Shown: one piece after another, positions 36,901 through 48,824 of the stretch | Layout: each line of letters opens with the position of its first letter | Numbering within the stretch: position 1 is the first letter of the stretch | Source: Sweltsa coloradensis | Lineage: Eukaryota > Arthropoda > Insecta > Plecoptera > Chloroperlidae | DNA length: 64,000 nt | Assembly (NCBI GenBank): GCA_024449915.1 | Contig: JAMZAV010000151.1 | Coordinates: 1,116,001 to 1,180,000 of the forward strand | Reading direction: 5' to 3' | Program-made: the position numbers and the translations under genes | Notes under the pieces: model-generated | What the model was told of the DNA's origin: nothing | Database searches by the model: none | What the model saw: only the letters and a program-made list of their open reading frames with translations

Positions 36901-39900
36901 TTCTACGCAATACGCACGTTTTGAAATTGTCCATGCTAATGCTATTATTATTATCATTATTATTGAGATTTGAATGAGAGTTATGGCAGCGAGTTGGGAG
37001 TTATTTATAAACAGCCTTGAACATGCGCTATTTGGGTTTACTTCTGCTCCGCGTTTCGCTTTCGTATTGACAGCTTGCTCATGCATAGGTCTATCCTACG
37101 ATCATAAAAGAACTATCAGATCAGATCAGATTAGTATAAACTATAACATTTGAGAAACATATTATGGTCATTTCGCTGTGTTCGAATTAGATGGGGACAA
37201 AAAATATGTAATTTCTCATATTATATTTCGGTAGGGAGTAAAAGTCTGAAATCTGCTGTTGTAATTTTATTCATTTCAAGAATAAGATAATATTATTAAT
37301 CTCAGCTATAGGCAAACACACACAGCAGGCCAACGTATGCTATTCTTGTGTCCCACTACGTTCCGAGATGGCACAATACCGACTGTTTGCATACATTATC
37401 TCGTCGCTTGCATTGTTAACTATTAGTGTCAATAAGCACTCAAAGTCAACTGAACCAACACAATTAAATCAACGAGCATTGCAGTATTATTACCGAATCC
37501 CCCTAGTTATTGCATCGCGTGGATTCGCTGCAGCGTGAAACTGATTGTTCACACTTGCTCTGGCAGCACGAGTATGCCATTTTATGCTAATGCATACACA
37601 CAACACAAAACAACATTTGCGAGCATTTTATGCACACGCGTCTTTCTGCAAACATTATAAATCACTTTATATAAACATAGCTCATAATAGACGAGAAGCA
37701 AACTATAGGCCAAATGCAATCATTTTATCATGGAGGACAAAATTAATAATAGTGGATGACATATGGCGGGAAACGAGCGTGGAGGCCACTATGACTATTG
37801 ACTATCCTATACCCAAGTTAGAAATGTGATTCTGGTGTAGATTCGTATTGTTGATAACCAAAGGAACGTATTTATGGTAAAAATAATTTTCAATACCCCC
37901 CAAAACTGTAAATTTAAAATAAATTTCAACCCCAATTCACCGCTTTTAGGTAGAACAGAAACGAACATGAAAAACGTTCCACCACAAATACACACATGTG
38001 ATTCCTCAAACTGCATTTTATTACTATCTGCAAGTACCTATTTTTACAAAGAAGTCTCAAATCCAAAATTTTCAAAAATATCAGGGTTGAATTATTTTCA
38101 CTGTCAATTCACCGCTTTTATAGGCATAATAAAAATTGTATTTTATTTTGACCCCAAATACCTGCCTATGTTGATAACCCCATGATTGGCAGAAGTGTTT
38201 GTTGAAGACATGTGAATGTAAAGGTAAGTTTTAAATTAGAGGCGAGGCGAGCTTCCATGTTTAGTCTGCCGCCAAGTGATGAGCAGGTACACACGTTGTC
38301 TCTTAGCACGCTCCAATGCTCAGTTCTCACGCCCACCACCGCACGCAGCCAAGCAAGGACCACAACACGACAGAAACACTCGAGAGAGTTAAAAATAAAC
38401 TTGCAGGGAAAACATTAAGACCATGTCAAGGCAACAGAGTTTTAGATGGCTACCTCCATAAGGTAAATGATTCTCAATCAGAAACGACAATGATAAGAGG
38501 AAGTCCCCGGAAACTAAAGAAAAGATGCTGGAAACGAGTAGATTGATATCAAGTTTGCGATATGAAATAACATTAGTTTGGATCTTGGAATTACAACTAA
38601 CACGCCAAAACCATTACAAGGACATCGTTTTCTCCCACACTAGGTAAGTCTAAGTCAACAGAAAACAAACGGACAAGAGTTTACGTTACGCCTCCTTAAA
38701 ATAACATTTACCTTGATGAAGGTAAAACATAACATCTTTCTTTACCACAACTGCAAACTGACGCGCAAGTGACGAACGCCCTTGCGTCAGGCCTCGAGCC
38801 TCCACCGTCTGTAACGCGCGCTCTTCCGCTGTGCTTTCGATTTTGAGGGCATTGCTTCCGGCAACCTAAATAGTGTAAGGCTACTACCATAATCTTTTCT
38901 GCTACTACTACACACATGGGACTGCTTAGTATTCGGAAGAAGAACACAACACAGACAACAAACTAACAAGTTATGCGGGGGGAAACTCATTGAATTATCA
39001 GCAACATGATGTAGATGATATCAGTGACATTGTAAAGACGACCCCCCCCCCCCCAATTCTGCTTCAGAACGGAATAACATAAATCATTTTGACATTCGAA
39101 TGTTTGGCTAAAAACTAGAATCTATTTTTGGAGGTAAACTAGAAAGAACGTGTCTGTTCTGTTTCTTATTCCAAATTTATGGGTCGCAGTGCGTTTTGAA
39201 GATAAATTGCGATATTTCTGTGATGGCCTATGTAAAATGACGCCCTTTTAACAATTTACTGATATAAAAAGTCGTCTGGACTAAAATATACAGTATAATA
39301 ATAATGATAAAATAATACTCGCCGATATTACTAAAAAAAAATTAACATCGTCTTGAGATAAATCAGGCAAGGAAACCATACCGCTTAATTTGCCCTTTTC
39401 CACAAGCGAATATGTATATCAGTATGTTGATAATTAGCGCTCAAAACTAATGAGTTACGGCAAGTGTTAAGCGTTACTTCCACCGGAACCCCCGACTGCA
39501 ACCATGGCAACATAACTAACGCAACACAATGAATGCTTTACAATTGGGAAACAACGCCAGAAGTGAAAGCGACCACAGACGGAAAGATAATTATATTTTC
39601 TTGAGGTTTTCTTACATGCGTGGGCTATGAGATGGAACGCTCTTGACCTAAATGGTGTTTGTTCTAAAATTACTTTACAATGGGATTCATCTCGCTCTCG
39701 CGTGGCATGGTCATACTGTACATTACATCCGATGGAAACAATTGTTGTTGTGTTGGTACTTGGTATCGCCATTACCATACAGCGGCAGTGGATGGACCAT
39801 GGAGGGTCTGGATAGTAGATATAGTGGGTTGAGGTGTTATTCAAAATCAAAGGCAGTGGCACATGGGTGTTCCTAATTGTAATCTCACAAAATGTTTGCA

Positions 39901-39918
39901 ATTGTCTAAGAGAGTAGT
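33941..39918. other. Non-coding stretch; no gene seen
   Basis: AT-rich with CpG-rich patches at 34140-34280 and 35090-35320. A 13-base C run lies at 39042-39054. Short open frames on both strands show no domain. The motif caattcaccgctttta occurs twice (near 37936 and 38105), hinting at a degraded repeat. Confidence 0.45.
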
Positions 39919-40262
39919 AGGGCATGCGTTTTATGCAAATTGCTGATCGCTCGGCTGACGAACGCCACATGTGTTTGAAATTTTGAAAAAATGTCACAAA
40001 ATGTGGAAATATAGGGCTCTGCAGTAACACATTTCCAAATTTGTTATTGAATCAATTTTCAAAAAATAAATTCGTTTTAACGAATTTTGATTTTGTTGAA
40101 AACTCCAAAATTGACTATATTCGTGATTTTTTCTGGCTGATTAAGTCATCAAAAAAAAATTATGACAGCAGGGCTGTCCATGTATGCTTTATTGACAACT
40201 TTGCAACGATCTTGGCCGAGCGAATAGCTATATGTGCCAACTGCCAAATGTGTCCCATTCCC
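39919..40262 (+). mobile_element. MITE family, copy D (near complete)
   Basis: The left end gcaaattgctgatcgctcgg (39935-39954) and right end gccgagcgaatagct (40215-40229) are inverted relative to one another. The core shares tgtggaaatatagggctctg and actccaaaattgactatatt with copy A. It is noncoding; a 187-codon minus-strand open frame running into it is incidental. Confidence 0.78.
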
Positions 40263-40949
40263 TCTATCCTGATTGTTAGTTCTCAGTTAGATATTACAGC
40301 TAATCGGAATGTGCTTAATTTCCAATATGATGACGATGAGGGGTATAAGGGGGGAAATACTAAATAGTAAACAAGCACTGATTTAATTTCCTCGCCTTCC
40401 ACCAAGTTTTCTCCCCAGTCACGATTCAACCCATCCACTAGCATCAAGATCTCGAGATCACGTCAAGGATCTAGATATTATTATATTTATTATGAGCAAT
40501 GCGTTGCGTTGTGGGCGAAGCGAACAGCAAAGTCGTGTTACAATGGGTGAGGTATGTGCACTCCATATGGCTGCTCGGAGGAGGCGGGTGTAGGAGGTGT
40601 AGCACAGAACAGTATTGGCAAGTCATCTCGATACTTGCTGCGTGTTCCAAAGACAAGTCTGTGCAGATATACGATATGCGAGGCTGAGGTATCGTCTTAT
40701 ACGTACGTCATTATCTATCAATAACCACGGGAAACAAGGAGAGTAAATCATAGTCTTCTCGATGCTGTCATGAAAACTCGGGTAAACACTAACCAAAAAC
40801 TAAAAGTCGTGTACGTTCTTTAAATGTCCCGAGTAATACTATTAGAGACTGAAGAAGAACCACGAGTGGGTCTTTACTGAAAGATTTAATGCATTACAAT
40901 CCGATTATTAGATTGGATTGTTATAGTTGTTTTTGGTCCTACAAAGTAA
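40263..40949. other. Non-coding stretch; nothing recognised
   Basis: No coding or structural signal found between the MITE copy and the foldback element. Confidence 0.45.
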
Positions 40950-41547
40950 ATTCGACCGCGTTTTTCTATTTTCCCAAATATGCTACCATGTCAAAATATA
41001 GTGAATGGCCTTGAAACCTGCCTCTATTAGAAAATCAAACTACTTTTTATTTTTTTTTCAAATTTTTCTGATCGGGCAAATTTCGAACTTCAATTCGCCC
41101 AAGCACACCATTCAACGTAGGTAGTTGCGTTTTTGTGACATGAATTTTCAACTAGTTTTCTAGAGGCTGACTGAGAGAAAAAAATGTGTTTTTTACAATT
41201 GTCTTTCATGCAAATTTTTTTTGTTTGGCGGTATTTTGTACCGATTTGTACCGGCAAACGAAAAAATTCGTAAGAAAAACAATTGTTAAAAAAAATATTT
41301 TTTCTCTCAATCAGCCTCTGGAAAACCAGTTGACGATTCATGTCCCAAAGACAACTACCTACGTTGAACGGTGTGCTTGGGCGAATTGAATTTTGAAATT
41401 ATTTTGAAGAGGCGATATATCCCGTGTGCCCGATCAGAAAAAATCAAAAACAATATTTTTGGTTTTCTAAAAGAGCCAGGTTTTAAAGCCATTCACTATA
41501 TTTTGACTTGGTAGCATATTTGAGAAAATAGAAAAACGCGGTCGAAT
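40950..41547. mobile_element. Foldback element: ~600-bp near-perfect palindrome
   Basis: The sequence from attcgaccgcgtttttctat (40950) is the reverse complement of the end atagaaaaacgcggtcgaat (41528-41547). The match continues inward with few mismatches to a centre near 41249 (ggtattttgtaccgatttgtacc). For example, 41090-41127 pairs with 41351-41388. Arms are about 290 bp with almost no spacer. Because of the symmetry, open frames on the two strands encode near-identical peptides. This is the structure of a foldback or very-long-TIR DNA element; no clear target-site duplication was found. Confidence 0.88.
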
Positions 41548-43599
41548 AGCTTAACTCATTCAGTGGACTGTAATGAACATCAACTTTCAAAATTTATATC
41601 CGGGTAATAGATTTTTTTTTTTAATTTGACCACATTTTTTTTTAAATTTCCCGTGCATTAAAAATAAATGCTTTTTTTACCCATCCCGATTGGACAAAAA
41701 GTGCCTTTTTAAGAGAAAATTGAAAATACACATCTGCAAAAAAGGCCAAAAATGAAAAAAAATTGGTTTGTCCCGGAAAAGTAATATATTTGTAGTATTG
41801 CTTCTATTTGAGATACAAAAAATTTAAATATGAAAACAATAAGAAAAAAATCTTGTTTTAGAAATGTACATCAAAATTACATCTTTACTTAAAATGAATT
41901 TAAAAAAAAACTCCCAAAATTCCTTAAATAACACGAAACAAAAATATTTGAAAAACACTAAAAATCTTAGAAAAAATAATATTTTGAAATTATTGCTTAA
42001 AATAACTTAATTTGGGCCAATTTAATTCTCCAACCAATGGGTAAAAATCCTTTAGTGAATGGTGTTCGAAGTTCGAACGGCTGCTACAAACTAACTATCG
42101 TCAACAATCTTCCGAGAACAACGTCTAGAGTTCTCCAGCGACGACAACATCACGCACCTGCCAGCACGCTCCTCCACGCCCACGCACTCGCCTCGTGCAC
42201 TAGCTAGATATTCCGCACGACAAGTTGCTGCGAAAGGGAAAGTTCGCCCAACTATTACCGCACAGTTAAGTCACTGAATTGAAGATGCAAGATCCACTTT
42301 TAACTTTCATAGTAGCCTTGACCTCGTTACCAACTTGTTTCAACGTGAAATTCACAACTGGAACTCAATTAAGAATCACTTTTTAAAACGTATAGTAGGC
42401 TACGAGGGGACTAATCACAGCTGGTTTATTTTTAAATACGCGACAGTAGCTATAGTAAACAAGTAGCTTGATTTATGACATGAGTTATTGTGTTACTTCT
42501 TGCGAACAATCAATGCGATCTCGGGAACCTGTTTTACCGTCAACGGGACTCGACGCAAGGCCTTCCAGCTACAGCACCTTACATTACGTGATTTCCAAAC
42601 ACGTCTTCCTCTTCATTCCTGTACGACTTCTGACTTCCGTTTTTTCAATAATACAAGGTACAATAATACACCACCCTTTTCAGTATTATTCAACAAAATA
42701 CCATTTTCACCGTGGTGTCTGAATTGCGCCTCATGGAAGAACGCCGAAAGAGATTTGGCGTTATTCCAATATCCAAAATGTAGGAACAAACTTGGAAAAA
42801 GTCAAATTTGTGTGGTCAAATGAAATGTTTTTTTTTTTTTGCTCTTCGGGGTCCCAATTGCTCTCTTCGGCGGGGTCCCAAACGGCAAGGGTTGGCTACT
42901 TGCCATTGCTAGTGCCATGGTTGCGGTAGGAGGATAGATGGGATAGCCACGCCGGTCGGATCAAACTGGAATGCCAACTATTATTGTTATCACGCCAGAA
43001 GATCAATCAAACTACATGAGCTCACTAACCTGTATTATCAATTGTGACAACTAGTTTTAATATACATAATTGAACTATTGACTGCGAATATCTTTGAGCG
43101 ATCTCGATGCAGTGTTGTGTAGTGTGCAACTCAAGCTCACAGTCATGCATGAATGTGAATGAAATGAATGGTCCTCTATACAACAATGCTCTCGTCTTCT
43201 TCCAGACGGCAATTTGCATGCGAGCTTATCAAGAGCATCATCGGGTTAGACGAGAGGTCGAGAGTGATGTCATCGCACGGACGCGTTGTACCTGTTATAC
43301 GCATGCGCAAACACTACAGTCATTAGGGATTCCGGATTACCAATCGAGGGTCGTTCAACGCACAGAACAATATCACAGCAAGGGAGTTGATTAGGAAATA
43401 AAATGCTTCACGTTCAAAATATATTTTAAAAAAATCACCATTCTCGTCATATTTCTACAATCAAAAAATAAATAACGAAAAATCTCCAACCATGTGGACT
43501 AGACCTATAAATAAATAACAATTATCGTTTTCCGTAAATTAAACTTTAGTTTATACCAAACATACAAAAAAATACATTGGAATAGTTGTAGCAAAACAG
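41548..43599. other. Very AT-rich then ordinary non-coding sequence
   Basis: 41580-42050 is extremely A/T-rich with many short A and T runs and no open frame. 42100-42260 is a CpG-richer patch. No exon recognised. Confidence 0.45.
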
Positions 43600-44143
43600 G
43601 GTGCGAAGGGGGCGCATTGGTAGAATCGTTTCAAAGGTTTTTCACTTTTTGGTACGAAATATATTTTATTTTTATTTCAAATGTTGTTTTCACATAAGCT
43701 TATGCTTTCTACATCAATGTTTTCATAACTTTAAAATAATTATACTTTTTTGCAATTTATTTGAAGCAGTTTAAAAAAGGTGAAAATATACCAATGGTAC
43801 ACATAATTGGCACACCAATAAACAAAAAGAAGTTTGATGGTTTTGAGGTTATCTGAACACAAAAGCATTGGTTGCAAAATTCTAGTATAAAAAAAACATT
43901 CAGAGTTGTAAACATATCATTATATTTAGCCTAAAACTAGATTCAAAATATTCTTACAAATTTCAAATCCAAATTGTACTTTTTTGACCAGAAAACACTG
44001 ATTTTGGTGTAGCTTCTTTTCTTCTGGATAGAAATCCACCAAAGTTTCAGAGCAGGTAGATTGTAGCACTGCCATCTAAATAATGTAGTGCTTACAACTA
44101 GGCGGGAAAATTAAAGATGTACGAAAGTGCCCCCTTTTCCCCT
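43600..44143. mobile_element. Possible MITE-like AT-rich element
   Basis: The left edge agggtgcgaagggggcgcat and right edge aagtgcccccttttccccta are imperfect inverted repeats around an AT-rich noncoding interior. The shared core is AAGGGGGC plus flanking matches. No target-site duplication could be defined. Confidence 0.3.
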
Positions 44144-47100
44144 ATTTTATTTTAACACTACTATTTGTATCAAACACATAAACATAACGTGATGTATTCA
44201 TAATATTCTGCGTATTCAAATTTGAAGAATTTATATAAAAGTCATAATATGCTCCCTACAACTACTTAACTCACAAAACATTTACTGTGACAGGCTTTAG
44301 GAATAAAGCAAATGTTTTCACGACGGACAATATGTAGGTATAATACAAAAAGTCTGCATTGGATTAATATGTTATATGGTCTGCTCACTTTTAACTGATT
44401 TTGATTAGCCGAGCCCTGGAGGCTATAGTCATGGAAAAATTATGCATAATTAGTTACCCGTTGGCAAATCACAATTATATACATTATATACACTAAATTA
44501 ACCTCCTAGACTAGCCAAACAGACTTCTTAATACGTCTGTTTATTTTTTAACAAGTAATTTTTTGTGTGTGTAATAATAATAATAGTTAAAAGGTTGATT
44601 CGGGTGCTACAAGCTTCGTTTGTCTCATCAACAGATAACAGTGAATACATAGGCCAGGTCTTCTTTGGTAATTTACTAGCCCACTTTTTTCCTAGATTCA
44701 AGGTGAAGAAAGAGAGACGAACATCGCATTAACTCAACTTCCTTGATGTGAAAAAAACACTTGTTTCTCACTCACACACCGGACCGCAGACTTGCAAAAA
44801 ACACTATTCGCGAGACGCAAAATAATGGGAATTTCAATGCACCGAAGGAAGATTACTCGGAAAGTTAACTACAGTGGTGTTTTCAGGGCCTCGTTTATTT
44901 ATATACCGAAGGCCTACTAATTACTGAATAAGGTACCGTCCATCAGGCATCCAACTAAGGGAAAACTAATCAAGAACCTGACAGAATAGAGAACTAGAAC
45001 AAGCAACGATGGCAAAAATAACCGTAACCAAACTGATTGGTGGATGCCCGCCAGCATTTACAGAGTAATTTCAAAAATAATATCTGAATAAAACTATACA
45101 AGAATTGAAACAGTGTACTAATATTGAACAAACGTTGTTTTTTTCTTTTTTTCTTTTACAAAATTGGGATATTACATTGGAACTCAAAATAAAATCGAAA
45201 ATTTATACATTAAATATTATCTTTTTGACACATACAATAAAGTTCATTGCTATATATGTTCCTGGAACTGGGCAAACCAAGCACATAACCAATTGCAGCT
45301 AGAAAATCCGAGTTTTAATTTCAAAATATTGATGACTTTTTTTTAAATATCGCTCGCTATAAATGATCAAAACTGGCAATTTAATTAATTTCGATTCTAA
45401 TGTGTACTGAGCTGTCACCCAAATCGCATGTAAGAGTGTGCGATATATCTGCATAAAAGCGTCCGACTTGGCGTGATAAACGTGACGCAGCATTTCAAGA
45501 GGGCGCCTTAGGTACACATCCCATTTGACATTTACGTAACATACTTTTAGAGTTTAGAGCAGCCAACAAGCTTCTGAAGCATTAATATTTCCGAGTCCAT
45601 GACAAAACTCTTGACGTATAGGCCTACGATCAGTTGGACCCCCCCCCCCCCCCCAACAGGAATTTTCCTCAACGCTTGTGGCTATTTATTATAATCGTCT
45701 ACATTGTATTAATTTTATTAAATAATGGGTGAATTCAAAATTTGATTTAATCAGGCAATTCCGCAATTGCATCCACTTGTACGATTTTAAAAAGATTTAT
45801 CAAACAGCGAGCAATACACTTTTAAGTTTAACTTGCTTTTATTTCTCAATCATAATTTAGAAATTTGAATTTTAGTTCTGGTTTTAAGATCACTTGCAGT
45901 GAAACCTGCCTGTTTATCGTTCTAAATGTGGAAAAGTCACCCGTTCAACTTTCTTTTCTTTCAACGACACAAATATTGTTCTCTTGTCCGACGTCGCCTC
46001 CAATCGCGCGACTATTGTTGTGATCGGCGAGTAACGGTATGGATGTGTGTGAACTGAGAATCAGGTTTCAATCAACAGGAGTCACGTGCCGAGTGCGTGA
46101 GGATGTGAGCCTATCAGCACATGCATCGCCATGGAGGGTCCACCGGCTCGAGATACATAGGCTCGAAGCTTTGACCGCACTACACGAGAAATTACTTGAT
46201 ATTGAAGACAGCCTATGTATGATAAATAATTGCTACGGGGGGTGATGCTGAAATTGGAAATATAGACATAATATGATTCGTGTCAAGAAAAAAACGTCAA
46301 GTTCCGTGCTATTTTTCAAGTATTGTATTGTATTGTATTGTATTTTAAGTCATGATGACATAGGAAAATGTCTGCCAAAATCTACTATGGTTCAAAATTC
46401 AAATCATCGACGTTTGCTGCAGCCATGAAGAATGCGATGTGCATCAAACTTTGAGATAAATGTATGACCTTTACATAGTTTAAATAGTGACGAGACGTAG
46501 TTTGATGTTTTGGAATGTTTTGACATAATTAAACACATCCAAATCGTGTATATATTTTTCTAATTTATCAACAATATTTGGTTGAAAAAAGGCTACAGAA
46601 GATTTCATAACAATGTTAAGTTTAGGGCGAAAGTAGGCGATAACAATGTGTCGGGTATAACCACCTCTGCGTTGTGTTGCGTACTTTGTATCTCGGGCAG
46701 AATTTGACAGATTAAAATAACGACATGTTAGTAAACCAGTTGCACCATCATATTGAGGTAGATTGGATTGAAAGAGCAGCCATCCTTTATCTCAAGCAGA
46801 AGACGTTGTAAAAGTGAAATGCCCATCGAGGATGACTCCGGTGTAAGAGCAAGCAAGAGTGATTGGAATTGTGCAGTGAAGTCACACCCATGCTGGAATG
46901 TCGGCGTGTTCAGTCGTGTACGACGACTCCACTCGACTCTCATCCGATGCGGTCACAACTTATATTACGCGCGACGGTGTGAAATGTTCGCAGACATACT
47001 GAATACGGATTTCACGTCTGGGCGTGGACAGTTACATTATTACTAGTTTATATTCGATTCACCGTTAGCGCGCGATCTCTGCGGGGTGGCAGCACTGGAA

Positions 47101-47506
47101 CTTGCAGGTACACCAACCTTGGAATTTATTAGCGCAATTGATCGTAAGCTGAAACAACGCGGTTTAGTGACATGTCACTAGACGAAGAAATGTTGTTCGA
47201 GTCGATCACAGATGTAATGAGAGTATTTCACACAGAGATCTGAGAATGGGATGTGAAACAATCACGAGTAACTGACTGTAAACGTAGTTAAATACGTCTG
47301 GCGACTACATGGCATGCACTTACTTGGTGTGCCAAATGGGACACGCTATATCAAATTCCTCAATCCACAATACTCTTGGCCATGAAAACAGCGGTGTATA
47401 ATTATTATTGAAGAAGGGCAAAGCAATGCCAAACAATAAAATGAACAAACATCAATAGTGCATAGATCAAGACGTATGGTATATTTGAAAATTTTCAGGC
47501 CGGACC
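44144..47506. other. Non-coding stretch; microsatellite and C-run only
   Basis: Contains a 16-base C run at 45639-45654 and a pentanucleotide microsatellite near 46321. Open frames at 46039-46245 and 46768-47046 have no recognisable domain. Confidence 0.45.
46321..46346 (+). repeat. (TATTG)n microsatellite
   Basis: Five near-perfect copies of a 5-bp unit. Confidence 0.85.
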
Positions 47507-47775
47507 CGGCACCTCCACCATCACTACACGTGCATGCGTTAGTCCGCACAGCGGACCCGGCACTTCTACCATTACCATACGTTTGTGTCAGTTCTTTTGT
47601 AAAACCCGGCACCTCCACCATTACCATATGTTTGTGTCAGTTCTTTTACAAAAAAAACGGCACCTCCACCATTACCATACGTTTGTGTCAGTTCTTTTGC
47701 CAAACCCGGCACCTCCACCATTACTATTCATGCATGCGTTAATCTACACGACGGACCCGGCACCTCCACCAAAAT
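47507..47775 (+). repeat. Minisatellite, ~50-bp unit, two alternating spacer types
   Basis: The core cggcacctccaccat recurs at 47507, 47558, 47607, 47658, 47707 and 47758 (spacings 51, 49, 51, 49, 51). Spacers are of two kinds: a tgcatgcgtt type after units 1 and 5, and a gtttgtgtcagttcttttg type after units 2, 3 and 4. The order A-B-B-B-A suggests unequal exchange within a two-unit array. Open frames across it are by-products of the repeat. Confidence 0.88.
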
Positions 47776-48824
47776 ACAGAAAGCAATAACCCCATGCAAG
47801 CAGGGCCTTTTTAAGTAATGATGACAACAAAGGTCCGAATTTTTAGGGCGCCATTATTTGATATTTAATGCCTGTAAAAGGGTATATTGGGCAAATTTCG
47901 CCGTCACTATGTAGAAAGTGAAAAAATATATTTATTTATAAATATTTTTGTCCATTCACAATGTGACATTTTTTAGTGTATGGGTAGCTGATTCATGACA
48001 CCAACTCACATATCAATATACAACCTACAAGCTCTCAGTAACCCACGTCTACATAACTTTTAGTTTAGCTGCCGTAACCACGACCAAGTTAGCGTTGGTC
48101 AAGGATATAATTACATGGAATGAACGCACTTGGAGATTTATCGCACTCTTTTATTTTAAAAATTTGGTGATAAAGAAATTTGAATGCATGAAAAGACTTG
48201 GTTTAAGTGTGCACTTAAATTTGTGTGTTTAGAACCCGGGGCATCCCCCAACGCGTCACTGGAGGGCAGGTTTGAAGAACCGTTTGTAGTCCACTGAATA
48301 ATATTCAATTCAATTCGTACAGATGATACGAGAGGCACAGTACGTCATCAATTATAATGCTACAAACACATCAAGGCATAGATTTAAAGTGTTCAAAAAA
48401 TGCATTTCGAGCAATGAAATATAAATCTTACTGAGAGGTACAAGAAAGAACCTAACTTGGTTGTTAATTATATATTATTTAACGTGTCAGGCACAGTAAA
48501 TAAGTAATTATTGTATTTCCATTGAACTCAGGAAACATATTTATGTGCTATTCTTATTACGTGAATACTAGAAAATAATATGGCCAATTCTCATAATTAG
48601 AAGATGTTTTTTTTTTTATGGTGTTTTATTGTACCACACTCACATAGACTTCAACACATGCAGGCAAAGTAGAAACGAAATGCCAGACGTAGTCGTACAC
48701 CATCACGAAACTCCGTGCAAGGAGTTACCGGTTTGCAAAGATCACATAGATACGTCACGGGTCAGGGTCACAAGCCCAGCCAGCCAGACTAGCCATAAAT
48801 AATGCTTCGATTGGTTACGGAGTT
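47776..48824. other. Non-coding stretch; nothing recognised
   Basis: Ordinary AT-rich sequence leading to the sharp change in texture near 48825. Confidence 0.45.

Noticed and set aside
39467..40030. 187-codon minus-strand open frame
   Set aside because: Its N-terminal part runs across MITE copy D and the rest has no recognisable protein features.
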